In this document: one piece after another, positions 8,416-18,100 of the stretch
How the letters are laid out: the number at the start of each line of letters is the position of its first letter
Numbering within the stretch: position 1 is the first letter of the stretch
Origin: Scybalocola_A sp900557175
GTDB taxonomy: Bacteria > Bacillota > Clostridia > Lachnospirales > Lachnospiraceae
Reading direction: 5' to 3'
Length of the DNA stretch: 25,684 bases
Assembly (NCBI GenBank): GCA_937890745.1
Contig: CALADH010000027.1
Coordinates: 1 to 25,684 of the forward strand
Made by a program: the position numbers and the translations under genes
Notes under the pieces: model-generated
What the model was told of the DNA's origin: nothing
What the model saw: the letters and a program-made list of their open reading frames with translations, nothing else
The model's database searches: none

Positions 8416-9624
8416 ATGTTAATTGTAAAGAAATTCGGCGGCAGCTCAGTTGCTGACAAGGAAAGAATTTTTAATGTTGCCCGCAGAGTCAGTGAGGACT
8501 TTAAGGCGGGGCATGATGTCGTTGTCGTATTATCGGCAATGGGCAAAACAACAGACGGACTGATCGCACAGGCAAAAGCAATTAATCCCCGCGGTTCAAA
8601 GCGTGAGATGGATATGCTTTTAACATGCGGCGAACAGATATCTGTGGCAATGATGGCGATGGCGTTAGAGAGCCTTGATGTGCCTGCAGTGTCATTAAAT
8701 GCATGGCAGGTTCCGATGTATACGACAAGTACATACGGCAGCGCCCATATTAAAAAGATTGATACAGAGCGCATCAATATGGAACTTGAGCACAGAAAGA
8801 TTGTTGTTGTGACAGGTTTTCAGGGTGTGAATAAGTATGACAATTATACGACCCTTGGCCGCGGCGGCTCTGATACGACGGCGGTAGCCCTTGCGGCAGC
8901 TCTTGGGGCAGACCGCTGCGAAATTTATACGGACGTTGAAGGCGTTTATACGGCGGATCCGAGAATTGTTCCGAACGCAAAGAAGATACCGGAAATTACA
9001 TATGATGAGATGCTTGAACTGGCAAGCCTCGGCGCGAAGGTGCTGCATAACCGTTCCGTCGAGCTTGCTAAAAAATATGGTGTGAAGTTAATTGTGCGTT
9101 CCAGCTTAAATACGGCTGAGGGAACGATTGTCAAGGAGGATGCTAAGATGGAGAAAATGCTTGTCAATGGCGTTGCATGTGATAAAAATACAGCGAGAGT
9201 TGCGGTGATGGGTGTTGCCGATACGCCGGGTGTTGCTTTTAAGTTATTTAATGAGATTGCGAGAAAGAAAATCAATGTCGATAATATCGTCCAGTCTGTC
9301 GGCCGTGAAGGTACAAAGGACATTTCCTTTACAGTCAGCCGTGAGGATAAGGATGAGATTTTGAATATTCTTGAAAACAATTCAATGGATTTAAAATTCA
9401 GCGGTGTTGATATTGCCGATGATGTGGCAAAAGTTTCTGTTGTCGGCGCAGGTATGATGACACATCCGGGCGTTGCGGCAAAAGTATTTGAGGCGCTTTC
9501 TGATGCAGGAATTAATATTAAGATGATTTTTACATCGGAAATTCGTATTTCCGTGTTGATTCATGAAAAATATGCGGACAGAGCGATGATGCTCATTCAT
9601 GACAAATTCCAGTTGGGAGAATAA
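8416..9624 (+). CDS. lysC: Aspartate kinase (alpha subunit)
   Basis: This enzyme phosphorylates aspartate, the committed step toward lysine, threonine and methionine. The 402-aa protein starts with the amino-acid-kinase signature KFGGSSVA (residues 7-14) and includes GRGGSDTTAVALAAALGAD and the YTDVEGVYTADPRIV nucleotide-site region. Two ACT domains follow: ~263-325 (GVADTPGVAFKLFNEIA...) and ~338-402 (VSVVGAGMMTHPGVAAKVF...), the sites of lysine/threonine feedback. The length is very close to B. subtilis aspartokinase II alpha (408 aa). GGGAGG lies 6 nt before ATG8416. The gene also encodes a probable internally started beta subunit, listed separately. Confidence 0.96.
   Translation: MLIVKKFGGSSVADKERIFNVARRVSEDFKAGHDVVVVLSAMGKTTDGLIAQAKAINPRGSKREMDMLLTCGEQISVAMMAMALESLDVPAVSLNAWQVPMYTTSTYGSAHIKKIDTERINMELEHRKIVVVTGFQGVNKYDNYTTLGRGGSDTTAVALAAALGADRCEIYTDVEGVYTADPRIVPNAKKIPEITYDEMLELASLGAKVLHNRSVELAKKYGVKLIVRSSLNTAEGTIVKEDAKMEKMLVNGVACDKNTARVAVMGVADTPGVAFKLFNEIARKKINVDNIVQSVGREGTKDISFTVSREDKDEILNILENNSMDLKFSGVDIADDVAKVSVVGAGMMTHPGVAAKVFEALSDAGINIKMIFTSEIRISVLIHEKYADRAMMLIHDKFQLGE
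9133..9624 (+). CDS. lysC (beta): Internal translation unit: aspartate kinase beta (regulatory) subunit
   Basis: Inside lysC, a perfect AAGGAGG (9133-9139) stands 8 nt before an in-frame ATG at 9148, which is codon 245. Translation from there gives 158 residues holding just the two ACT domains. In B. subtilis aspartokinase II, an alpha2beta2 enzyme, the beta subunit (163 aa) is made in this way from an internal in-frame start. Position, length and SD quality all fit. The coordinates include the SD; the coding part is 9148-9624. Use of the site in vivo is inferred. Confidence 0.72.
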   Translation, partial: KEDAKMEKMLVNGVACDKNTARVAVMGVADTPGVAFKLFNEIARKKINVDNIVQSVGREGTKDISFTVSREDKDEILNILENNSMDLKFSGVDIADDVAKVSVVGAGMMTHPGVAAKVFEALSDAGINIKMIFTSEIRISVLIHEKYADRAMMLIHDKFQLGE

Positions 9625-9627
9625 GCA

Positions 9628-11766
9628 ATGGATATTTTAAACGTATTACAGCAGGAATTTAATATTAAACAGTGGCAGGCAGAGGCTGCCATAAAGCTGA
9701 TTGACGAGGGCAACACGATTCCTTTTATTGCCCGGTACAGAAAAGAAGCAACAGGCTCGATGAATGACGAGGTGCTCCGTAATTTTCATGAGCGTCTTTT
9801 ATATCTCAGGAATCTTGAGGAGAAAAAGCAGCAGGTCATTGCCACAATCGAGGCACAGGGCAAGCTGACGGAAGAATTAAGAGGACAGATTCTTGCTGCA
9901 AAGACGCTTGTGACAGTGGAAGACTTATATCGTCCGTATCGTCCGAAGCGCCGGACACGCGCGACAATCGCAAAGGAGCGGGGGCTTGAACCGCTGGCAA
10001 ATACAATTCTTCTTCAGATGACAAATCAGCCGCTTGAAGCAGAGGCTGCCGCTTATATTTCAGAGGAAAAGGGCGTGCCGGATGCGGACAGTGCCATTGA
10101 CGGGGCAAAGGATATTATTGCAGAGTCGATTTCAGACGAGGCAGATTACAGAACTTATATAAGAAAACTAACATTTAAAGAAGGAAAGCTTATCTCAAAG
10201 GCGAAGGATGAGAAGGCTCAGACCGTTTATGAGATGTACTACAACTATGAGGAGCCTGTGGCAAAGATGGCGGGCTACCGCACACTTGCAGTCAACCGCG
10301 GAGAGAGTGAAAAAGTGCTCACTGTAAAAATAGAGGCGCCGGCAGATAAGATTTTAGGCTATCTTGAAAAGAAAATTATTACAAGAGAAAATCCGAATAC
10401 GACAGAATGTTTAAAGGCGGTTGTCAGGGACAGCTATGAGCGTTTAATTGCCCCGGCGATTGAGCGTGAAATCCGTAACGAGCTGACGGCAAATGCCGAG
10501 GACGGTGCCATTAAAGTGTTCGGAAAGAATCTCCAGCAGCTATTGATGCAGCCGCCGATTGCAGGCAAGGTCGTACTCGGCTGGGATCCGGCTTTTAGAA
10601 CAGGCTGCAAGCTGGCGGTTGTGGATGCCACGGGAAAGGTGCTTGATACAGTTGTTATTTTCCCGACAGAGCCGCAGAAAAAGATTAAAGAATCTAAAGA
10701 AGTATTAAAGAAGCTTATTGAAAAGTACAATATCGAGCTGATTTCTCTCGGCAACGGTACGGCTTCAAGAGAATCAGAGCAGGTCATTGTAGAATTGCTT
10801 AAAGAGTTAAGACGTCCTGTGCAGTATGTGATTGTCAATGAGGCGGGTGCTTCGGTGTACTCAGCAAGTAAGCTTGCAACAGAGGAATTTCCGAACTTTG
10901 ACGTCGGACAGCGAAGCGCAGCTTCCATTGCAAGGCGTCTTCAGGATCCATTGGCTGAACTTGTAAAAATTGATCCGAAAGCGATTGGCGTCGGCCAGTA
11001 TCAGCATGACATGAATCAGAAAAAGCTCGGCGAGGCTCTCGGCGGCGTTGTGGAAGACTGTGTGAACCGTGTCGGCGTTGACTTAAATACAGCATCAGCT
11101 TCGCTGCTTGAATATATTTCCGGCGTTTCTAAAGCAATTGCAAAAAATATTGTTGCCTACCGTGAAGAAAACGGTCGTTTTAACAGCAGAAAAGAGCTTT
11201 TAAAGGTCGCCAAATTAGGCCCGAAAGCCTTTGAACAGTGTGCCGGTTTTATGCGTATTACAGGCGGCAGCGAACCGCTTGATGCCACAGGCGTTCATCC
11301 TGAAAGTTATGAGGCGACAAAGAAGTTCTGTGAAAAATATGGCAGTACTGTCGAAGCATTTATCGGCGATAAGGCGTCAAATTTTAAGTGCAGCGACTGG
11401 AAAAAGCTTGCAGAAGAACTCGGTGTCGGCGAGATTACATTGAAGGATATTGTAAAGGAGCTTGGCAAGCCGGGGCGCGATCCGCGTGAGGATATGCCGC
11501 TGCCGGTGCTTAGAACAGATGTCCTTGACATGAAAGACCTTAAGGAAGGCATGATTTTAAAAGGTACAGTCCGAAACGTTATTGACTTCGGCGCTTTTGT
11601 CGATATCGGCGTTCATCAGGACGGCCTTGTACACATTTCTAAAATGACAGATAAAAAGTTTATCAAACACCCAATGGAAGTTGTCAGCGTCGGCGATATT
11701 GTCGAAGTCAAAGTCTTAAGCGTTGACATTGCTAAAAAGCGGATACAGCTGTCGATGATACTGTAG
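9628..11766 (+). CDS. tex: Tex family RNA-binding transcription accessory protein
   Basis: The 712-aa protein has the standard Tex order. An N-terminal helical region (FNIKQWQAEAAIKLIDEGNTIPFIARYRKEATG) leads to a YqgF/RNase H-like domain (~residues 320-450, VLGWDPAFRTGCKLAVVDATG). Helix-hairpin-helix motifs follow (NTASASLLEYISGVSKAIAK and similar), then a C-terminal S1 domain (~640-712, GMILKGTVRNVIDFGAFVDIGVHQDGLVH). Tex binds nucleic acids and is linked to transcription fidelity and RNA turnover; its precise role in Firmicutes is unsettled. It follows lysC by 3 bp, with GGGAG in the lysC tail as its ribosome binding site, so it is probably the last gene of the aspartate-family operon. Confidence 0.95.
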   Translation: MDILNVLQQEFNIKQWQAEAAIKLIDEGNTIPFIARYRKEATGSMNDEVLRNFHERLLYLRNLEEKKQQVIATIEAQGKLTEELRGQILAAKTLVTVEDLYRPYRPKRRTRATIAKERGLEPLANTILLQMTNQPLEAEAAAYISEEKGVPDADSAIDGAKDIIAESISDEADYRTYIRKLTFKEGKLISKAKDEKAQTVYEMYYNYEEPVAKMAGYRTLAVNRGESEKVLTVKIEAPADKILGYLEKKIITRENPNTTECLKAVVRDSYERLIAPAIEREIRNELTANAEDGAIKVFGKNLQQLLMQPPIAGKVVLGWDPAFRTGCKLAVVDATGKVLDTVVIFPTEPQKKIKESKEVLKKLIEKYNIELISLGNGTASRESEQVIVELLKELRRPVQYVIVNEAGASVYSASKLATEEFPNFDVGQRSAASIARRLQDPLAELVKIDPKAIGVGQYQHDMNQKKLGEALGGVVEDCVNRVGVDLNTASASLLEYISGVSKAIAKNIVAYREENGRFNSRKELLKVAKLGPKAFEQCAGFMRITGGSEPLDATGVHPESYEATKKFCEKYGSTVEAFIGDKASNFKCSDWKKLAEELGVGEITLKDIVKELGKPGRDPREDMPLPVLRTDVLDMKDLKEGMILKGTVRNVIDFGAFVDIGVHQDGLVHISKMTDKKFIKHPMEVVSVGDIVEVKVLSVDIAKKRIQLSMIL

Positions 11767-11816
11767 CCGCATCTGACGGCAGGCTTGGGATATGCGCGGG
11801 ATGATTTGCAGATTTT

Positions 11817-11834
11817 TGCACAATGTGCATTTTT
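11817..11834 (+). terminator. Weak terminator-like hairpin after tex
   Basis: TGCAC-AAT-GTGCA is a perfect 5-bp stem with a 3-nt loop, followed by TTTTT. It is nested inside a wider inverted repeat (GCGGGAT near 11796 / ATCCCGC near 11871). It lies ~50 bp after the tex stop. The stem is short, so efficiency is doubtful. Confidence 0.4.
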
Positions 11835-11959
11835 AATATTGCTTTGCAAAATTTACAGGTTATCCCGCACAATATTCAAAAGCATGTGTTCTCTATTCTT
11901 TTAACAATTTTTCTTTATTTTCCCTTGGAAGATGTATAAAATATAAAAAGTGCTATTTG

Positions 11960-11989
11960 TGCAAATAAAACTGATTATTATGCAAATAA
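11960..11989 (+). repeat. Two TGCAAATAA direct repeats, 21 bp apart, upstream of the GH101 promoter
   Basis: TGCAAATAA occurs at 11960-11968 and again at 11981-11989. The 21-bp spacing equals about two helical turns. The first copy is part of a perfect palindrome TATTTG-TG-CAAATA (11954-11967). The second overlaps the proposed -35 box. This is the usual geometry of a dimeric regulator site; no regulator can be named. Confidence 0.45.
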
Positions 11990-12014
11990 CATGTTTAATA
12001 TTTTGTGCTATATT
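11986..12014 (+). promoter_or_regulatory. Promoter of the GH101 gene
   Basis: -35 ATAACA (11986-11991, 4/6), a 17-bp spacer and extended -10 TGC-TATATT (12006-12014). The start point would be ~12021, leaving a 5' UTR of about 115 nt. The weak -35 box under operator-like repeats suggests regulated expression. Confidence 0.5.
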
Positions 12015-12044
12015 ATCTTTATAAAGGAATTATTTTGCTTTTAT

Positions 12045-12075
12045 TGTTCAATATGAACATCTTTTGGAACGGTTC
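12045..12075 (+). promoter_or_regulatory. Palindrome TGTTCA-ATA-TGAACA plus GAAC-G-GTTC in the GH101 leader
   Basis: A perfect 6-bp inverted repeat with a 3-bp spacer (12045-12059) is followed by a second perfect repeat, GAAC-G-GTTC (12067-12075). Both reuse GTTC/GAAC half-sites downstream of the proposed start point. This suits an operator for a repressor, or RNA hairpins in the leader. It is unassigned. Confidence 0.45.
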
Positions 12076-12137
12076 ATGTGAAATGTGACAAAAAAGAGGA
12101 TGGTTCCGTTATAATATTTCAAAAGGGAGGACTCCAA

Positions 12138-15100
12138 ATGAGAAAAAGGAGAGCGTTCGCATTTGTTTTAACATTTGCGATGATATTCTCGGCCTTTTTA
12201 GGCTATCTGCCATCTTTTTCACAAAAGGCGATGGCGGCAGAAACACCGGTTTATATGGCACATCTTAAATCCGGTGTGGGCAATGGTAACGGTCATTTTG
12301 GCAATGGTAATCCGGAAGCATTTGCATTATCCGATGCCAAAACAGTTACAAACGAAGACTTCAGCTTTAAATTAAAAGTTGGAAGTACGAAGACGGATAC
12401 GAGACTTCGTTTTGTAACAAAATATGCCAGTGATACACAGTGGGGCTATGTTGCTTACGACGGTATGGATAATCACTGGTTCTATGAGTTTAAAAACGGT
12501 AATAAATCAAATTATCCGAACTTTACAGGCGGTACATTGCCTGAACTGAATCAGAATGATATTGTCAGCTTTTCGGGAAGCTACACAGATCAGGGACTTA
12601 AGCTTACTGTAAATAATGAGACAAGCGGCAAAAGCGGTACAGCTTATGCAAACAATGCAGATTTTCTTGCATTAAAAGATGTTGCGGGACAGATTGGTTT
12701 TGGTGCGGCAACTTACAATACGTCTTATACAGACATCTATTTTTCAGATGTTGTTGCAGGCGGTAAGACTTACACAGCCGATGATTATGCAAACTGGTCT
12801 ATCTACAAAGGCGACACAATTACAAGTCAGACATGGGAGCCGAAGGTAGATGTTTCCGACAGCGGCAGCGGCGAGACAGAGGAGACCGGTGAAACAGGAG
12901 AAACCGGTGAGACAGAGCCGACACCGGAGTCGGGTGAAGGTACAAAGTGGATTTCTGTTGAAGGCGGTCCTAAAAATGGCGGCGGTCATGCTTACGGCAA
13001 TGCAGGCGTCGCAGCACCGGCATTTTTGCTTGATACATCAAAGACAATGCCAAAGGACGGCACATTAAGCCTTAAGTTTCGTCCGATGACGAATGATATG
13101 AACTTTGGTATTTTCTATACATACGGCGATGATAATAACTGGTTTTATGTTGGCTATGACAAAACAAGCAAGTGGTATTATCAGTATAAGTTAAATGGCT
13201 CTGAGCAATATCCGAAGCTTGCAGGTCTGCCTGATCCTGTACCGGGAGAGACAATGAATATTCAGATTTCACTTTCCCGTGAATCGTTAAGCGTTGTTGT
13301 CAATGGTGAGAAGGCAACGACAAGTGCGCCAAATCTTTATAAGTTAACAGAGCAGCTTAACGGCAAAGGTAAGTTTGGTGTGAAAGCCAATGCTCAGACA
13401 AAAGTACAGTTTGCCAATATGACTTTAAATGGCGAAAACTGCATGGATGATACATGGGACTGGTGTGCAAAGCGCGATGGTCAGGTATCGAATGTAACTT
13501 ACACAAAGACAGCGCCGGTCACAGGTACAGTTAAAAATGCGAAAGGTGAAGCAATTGCAGAGGCAACTGTAAGAATCGGTGCGGATTCTGCAGAAACAGA
13601 CACAGCAGGTGCTTTTGAGTTTAAAGCGATTGAGGAAGGCACATACAAGACAGCTGTGACAGCGCCGGGCTATCAGGCATATGAGCAGGAACTCAAAGTG
13701 TCTGCAGATAAAGAAAATAAACTTGAAGTGACACTTGAGGAAAAGACACCGCTGAATCTTGATGATTATGATAAGATTTCTTCAGATTATATGGATGTTT
13801 ATGTCGGCAGGGAATTTCCGGTTGTCGCAAGATATGCCTTAAAGGCAGATCCTGAGACATACTTCCGCGGTCAGGAAACAGAAGTTAACACAATTAAGAT
13901 TAACGGCAAAGCAATTGAGCCGACAAATGTTAAAGTTGAAAAGGCAGGCAATGCACAGACATATGCGATGACACTTGCCGATGCCGAGACAGGTATCAAT
14001 GTCAATATGACAGTCAAAATCAGCGTCAATGACAATGACCTCACATGGGAAGTAACTTCTCTTGAAAAAGGCGAGGGCTGCCCTGCGATTGCATCAATTG
14101 ATATTTCAGAAATGAATCTTGTCGGTGTTGATGCTGTTGAGAAAGAAGCTGTCTTTGATGGGGCGAAGGCTTCATCTGATACAAATGTTTTCGGTGATGT
14201 TAAAATAACATGGGACAACGGTTTTTCACCATCTGCTGTTGACGGTTACCTTTATGGTTTCCTCACAAACGGCAAGTTAAGCGCCGGCCTTTGGAGTAAC
14301 TCTGAGGCAGAGGGCGACAAGCGTGTTATTTTAAATAACGGCGCAGATACAATGGGACTTTCAAGTGCTGTATGGTATTACGAACGCGGTGATAAGAAAG
14401 GTCAGAACCGTACAGATCTTACATATCCAATCAGTGAGCTGCCTTGCACAAAGGTGTGTATCGCGGGTGATATGAACGAAGATAAAGAGTTGGATTGGAA
14501 CGATGGCGCGGTTGCTTTCAGAGATATTATTAATATCCCTCAGGGCGCAGAAGACATCAAAGACCTTGTCAACTACCGTATCGTTATGAACTTTGCAAGT
14601 ATGGCGCCAAACCCATTCTTAGCAACAGCAGATAATATTAAGAAAGTTTATCTTGCAACAGACGGACTGCCTCAGGCTGTCATGTTAAAGGGTTACGGCA
14701 ATGAAGGCCATGACTCTGCAAACTCTGAATATGCCGACGTTGCTGAAAGAGAAGGCGGCATTGAAGATTTCAAAGATTTAATTAAGATTGCACATGATTA
14801 TGATGCTGAAATCGGTATTCATATTAATGCACAGGAAGCATATCCGGAGGCAAAATCGTTTAATGATACGATGGTGAATAACGGCGCTTCTACAGGCTGG
14901 GGATGGCTTGACCAGTCCTTCGTTATTGATAAGCTCTGGGATTTAGGTTCACAGGCAAGATACAAACGTCTTGTACAGTTATATGACCGTATTAACGGCA
15001 CAAGCTTCTACAGCGGTAAGTGGGAAAACGGTGAATATGTTAAGAAGTCTGAGGGTACAGTTGCCGATAAAGCGACAATTGCCGCAGATGCTAAAAACAG

Positions 15101-18100
15101 ACCGGACAATATGGACTTCATTTACCTCGATGTATGGTATCAGGATGCATGGGAGACAAGACAGATTGTTGATGAAATTAATGCACTCGGATGGCGTTTC
15201 TCGACAGAGTTCCCATACGAAGGCGAATATGATTCAACATGGTCTCACTGGGCAACAGATACAAACTATGGCGGTAGCGCAACAAAGGGTTACAACAGTG
15301 ATATTATCCGTTTCTTAAGAAATGATTTAAGAGACGTTCAGGTGCTGAATAATCCGGCATTTGGCGGTACGGCAGATAATCCGCTGCTTGGCGGCTTTAA
15401 GCTCTACGGTTTTGAGGGCTGGGGCGGCAATCAGGATTTTAATCATTATATTAAACAGACATTTTTAGAGAACCTTCCTACAAAGTTCCTTCAGCATTAT
15501 CAGGTTTATGACTGGGAAAACTATGAAGCAGGACAGTCACCGGTCGGCAATCATGAAAAAGAAATTACATTAAAGAACGGCAACGATACAGTTGTTGTTA
15601 CAAGAAACGAGAAACAGAGAAGCGATATCAATATCGAGCGTACAATTAAATTAAATGATACAGTTGTATTAAACGATGTTGCATACTTACTTCCATGGAC
15701 AGACAGTGATACAAAAGAAGAAAAGCTCTACCACTTCAATCTTGACGGCGGTCAGACAACATGGCAGCTTTTAGACGGCTGGAACAGCCTTGGCACTGTT
15801 GTTGTTTATGAGCTTTCAGATCAGGGACGTATCAATCCTCAGACAGTCAATGTCTCCGGCGGTTCTTTCACATTTGATGCAAAACCGGCAACACCATATG
15901 TTGTTGTTAAGGGCGAGGCATTAAAGACATTAAAGAACGGTTTCGGCGAAAAGGATTATGTTGCAGATCCTGGTTTTAACGGTTACGCAGGCTATGGTGA
16001 AAAGTTATCTGAGAAGACATGGACAGGCGATATTGCGGATGCATCTGTCGGTGTTGAAAAATCAAAAATCGGCGATCAGAGACTTGTCATCAGAGACAAT
16101 ACAAAAGATGTTGCTGTTTCTACAAAGATTTCAGGCTTAAAGGCAGGCACAGAATATGTGGCTGAATTTTATGTAGCAAACGAAAGTGATGCAAAGACAG
16201 AAATTATTGTTGATACAGGCAGCGAGACAGTATCGAATTACACAATTAAGTCCATCGCAAATAACTATGTACAGTGCGATAATGAGCACAGCTCACAGAT
16301 GCAGCGCATGCAGGTATCCTTTACAGCGGCATCTGATGCGGCAACATTGACTGTAAAACGTGCAAAAGGCAGCGGTGCAGCTTATATTGATGATATCCGC
16401 ATTGTTGAAAAAGCACTGGATAACTTCAAGGAAGACGGCAGTTTCGAGCAGGATTTTGAGACAGTTGTACAGGGACTTTATCCATTTGTACTTGGCTCAG
16501 CCCAGGGCGTTTCTGACCCTGTAACGCATCTTTCACAGAAGAACGCACCTTATACACAAAAAGGCTGGAATAACCGTGTGATCGATGATGTAATCGACGG
16601 TGAGTGGTCATTAAAGCATCACGGTGCAAACACAGGTATTATTTACCAGACACTGCCTCAGAACTTCAGATTTGAGCCTGGAAAGGTTTATAATGTTGAG
16701 TTTGATTATCAGTCCGGTCCTGATAAAGCTTACGCGCTTGTGATTGGTGAAGGTACAAATTACTATAAGCCGACGGACGATCAGATGCTTGCTCAGGCAC
16801 ATACGACTCAGCATGCAACACTTCAGGTCATCGGAAGTCCTAGCGGACAGACATGGATCGGTCTTTATGAGAACGGTTCAAAAGCAGGCAAAGGTTCTAT
16901 GGGACAGACAGACTTTATCTTAGATAATCTTAAGATTACAGAAGATAAGGATGCTGTTGCGATTATGCTTGAAAAGACAGAACTTTATCTCGGTGAGGCA
17001 GCGCAGATTGTCGGCGCAAATCTTGATAATGTTGAGATTACAAGCGACAACGAAGCTGTTGTTACTGTTGACAAAGAAAATATGAAGATTAAGGCAGTCG
17101 GCGCAGGCACAGCTGTTATTACAGCAAAACTTCCTGACGGTGACAAAGTCTTTAATATGACTGTCCTTGACAGAATTGTGGACGATATTCCTAGAGAAGA
17201 ATATCCAGATATCAACGCTTCGGCAAATACAGAGGAAACAGCAGGTGAACCTGGCGGCGCAGCCAATACAACGGATGGCGACAGCGCTACATTCTGGCAT
17301 TCACAGTATACTCCTGGCAAATTTGAAGTCAGCGAAAAGAATCCGGCAGTGCTTACAGTAGATTTAGGCAAGGCGATGGAAATCGGCGGCTTTAAATTCC
17401 AGCAGCGTCCGAGCGCAAACAATGGTATTGTAAAACAATTCAGCTACAGACTTCTCGGAGAGGACGGCAAGACAGTTGTGGCATCAGGCGGGCATATTGC
17501 AGTTCCTGAAACAGATCAGGCCGGCGGCGCATGGATCGATGTATTTGCAGATGCACCGGCAGCTGCAAGATATATTGAAATTTCTGTTGAAGTCGGACAG
17601 GGCGGTTTTGCGGCAATCTCAGAAGTTGAACCGATTAAAGTGTTAAAAGTTGTTGTAAACGCAACGCTTGAAGATACAACAATTAAGCTTGGTGAGCCGA
17701 CAGCGCTTGAACTTAAAGGTGATGCCGGTACAACTGTGAAAGGTGTTGTATGGACATCTTCTGATGAAAATGTTGTTGTGGTTGATGAAAACGGCGTAGC
17801 AACAGGCCTTAAGGAAGGTACAGCTGTTATTACAGCAACAAATGCTGCAGGCTTAAATACAAAGGCAACAATTACTGTAGAAAAAGTAGATGAATCAGAG
17901 TCTGAGAGTGAATCTGAATCTGAATCACAGTCTGAATCTGAAAGTGAGTCCGAATCACAGTCTGAATCTGAAAGTGAATCTGAATCACAGTCTGAATCAG
18001 AGTCCCAGAGTGAATCCGAGAGTGAGTCTCAGTCAGGTAGCGAGTCTGAATCACAGTCTGAATCCGGCAGTGAAGAAGACAAGCAGGCACCGACAAAACC

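Noticed and set aside
8151..8777. Long (208-codon) open frame on the minus strand across apgM/lysC
   Set aside because: It lies antisense to two well-supported genes, has no ribosome binding site or family resemblance, and its composition follows the codon bias of the + strand genes.
12078..12137. Upstream in-frame start for the GH101 gene
   Set aside because: No SD precedes ATG12078; the 20 extra residues are charged and would displace the signal peptide. AAGGGAGG directly serves ATG12138.
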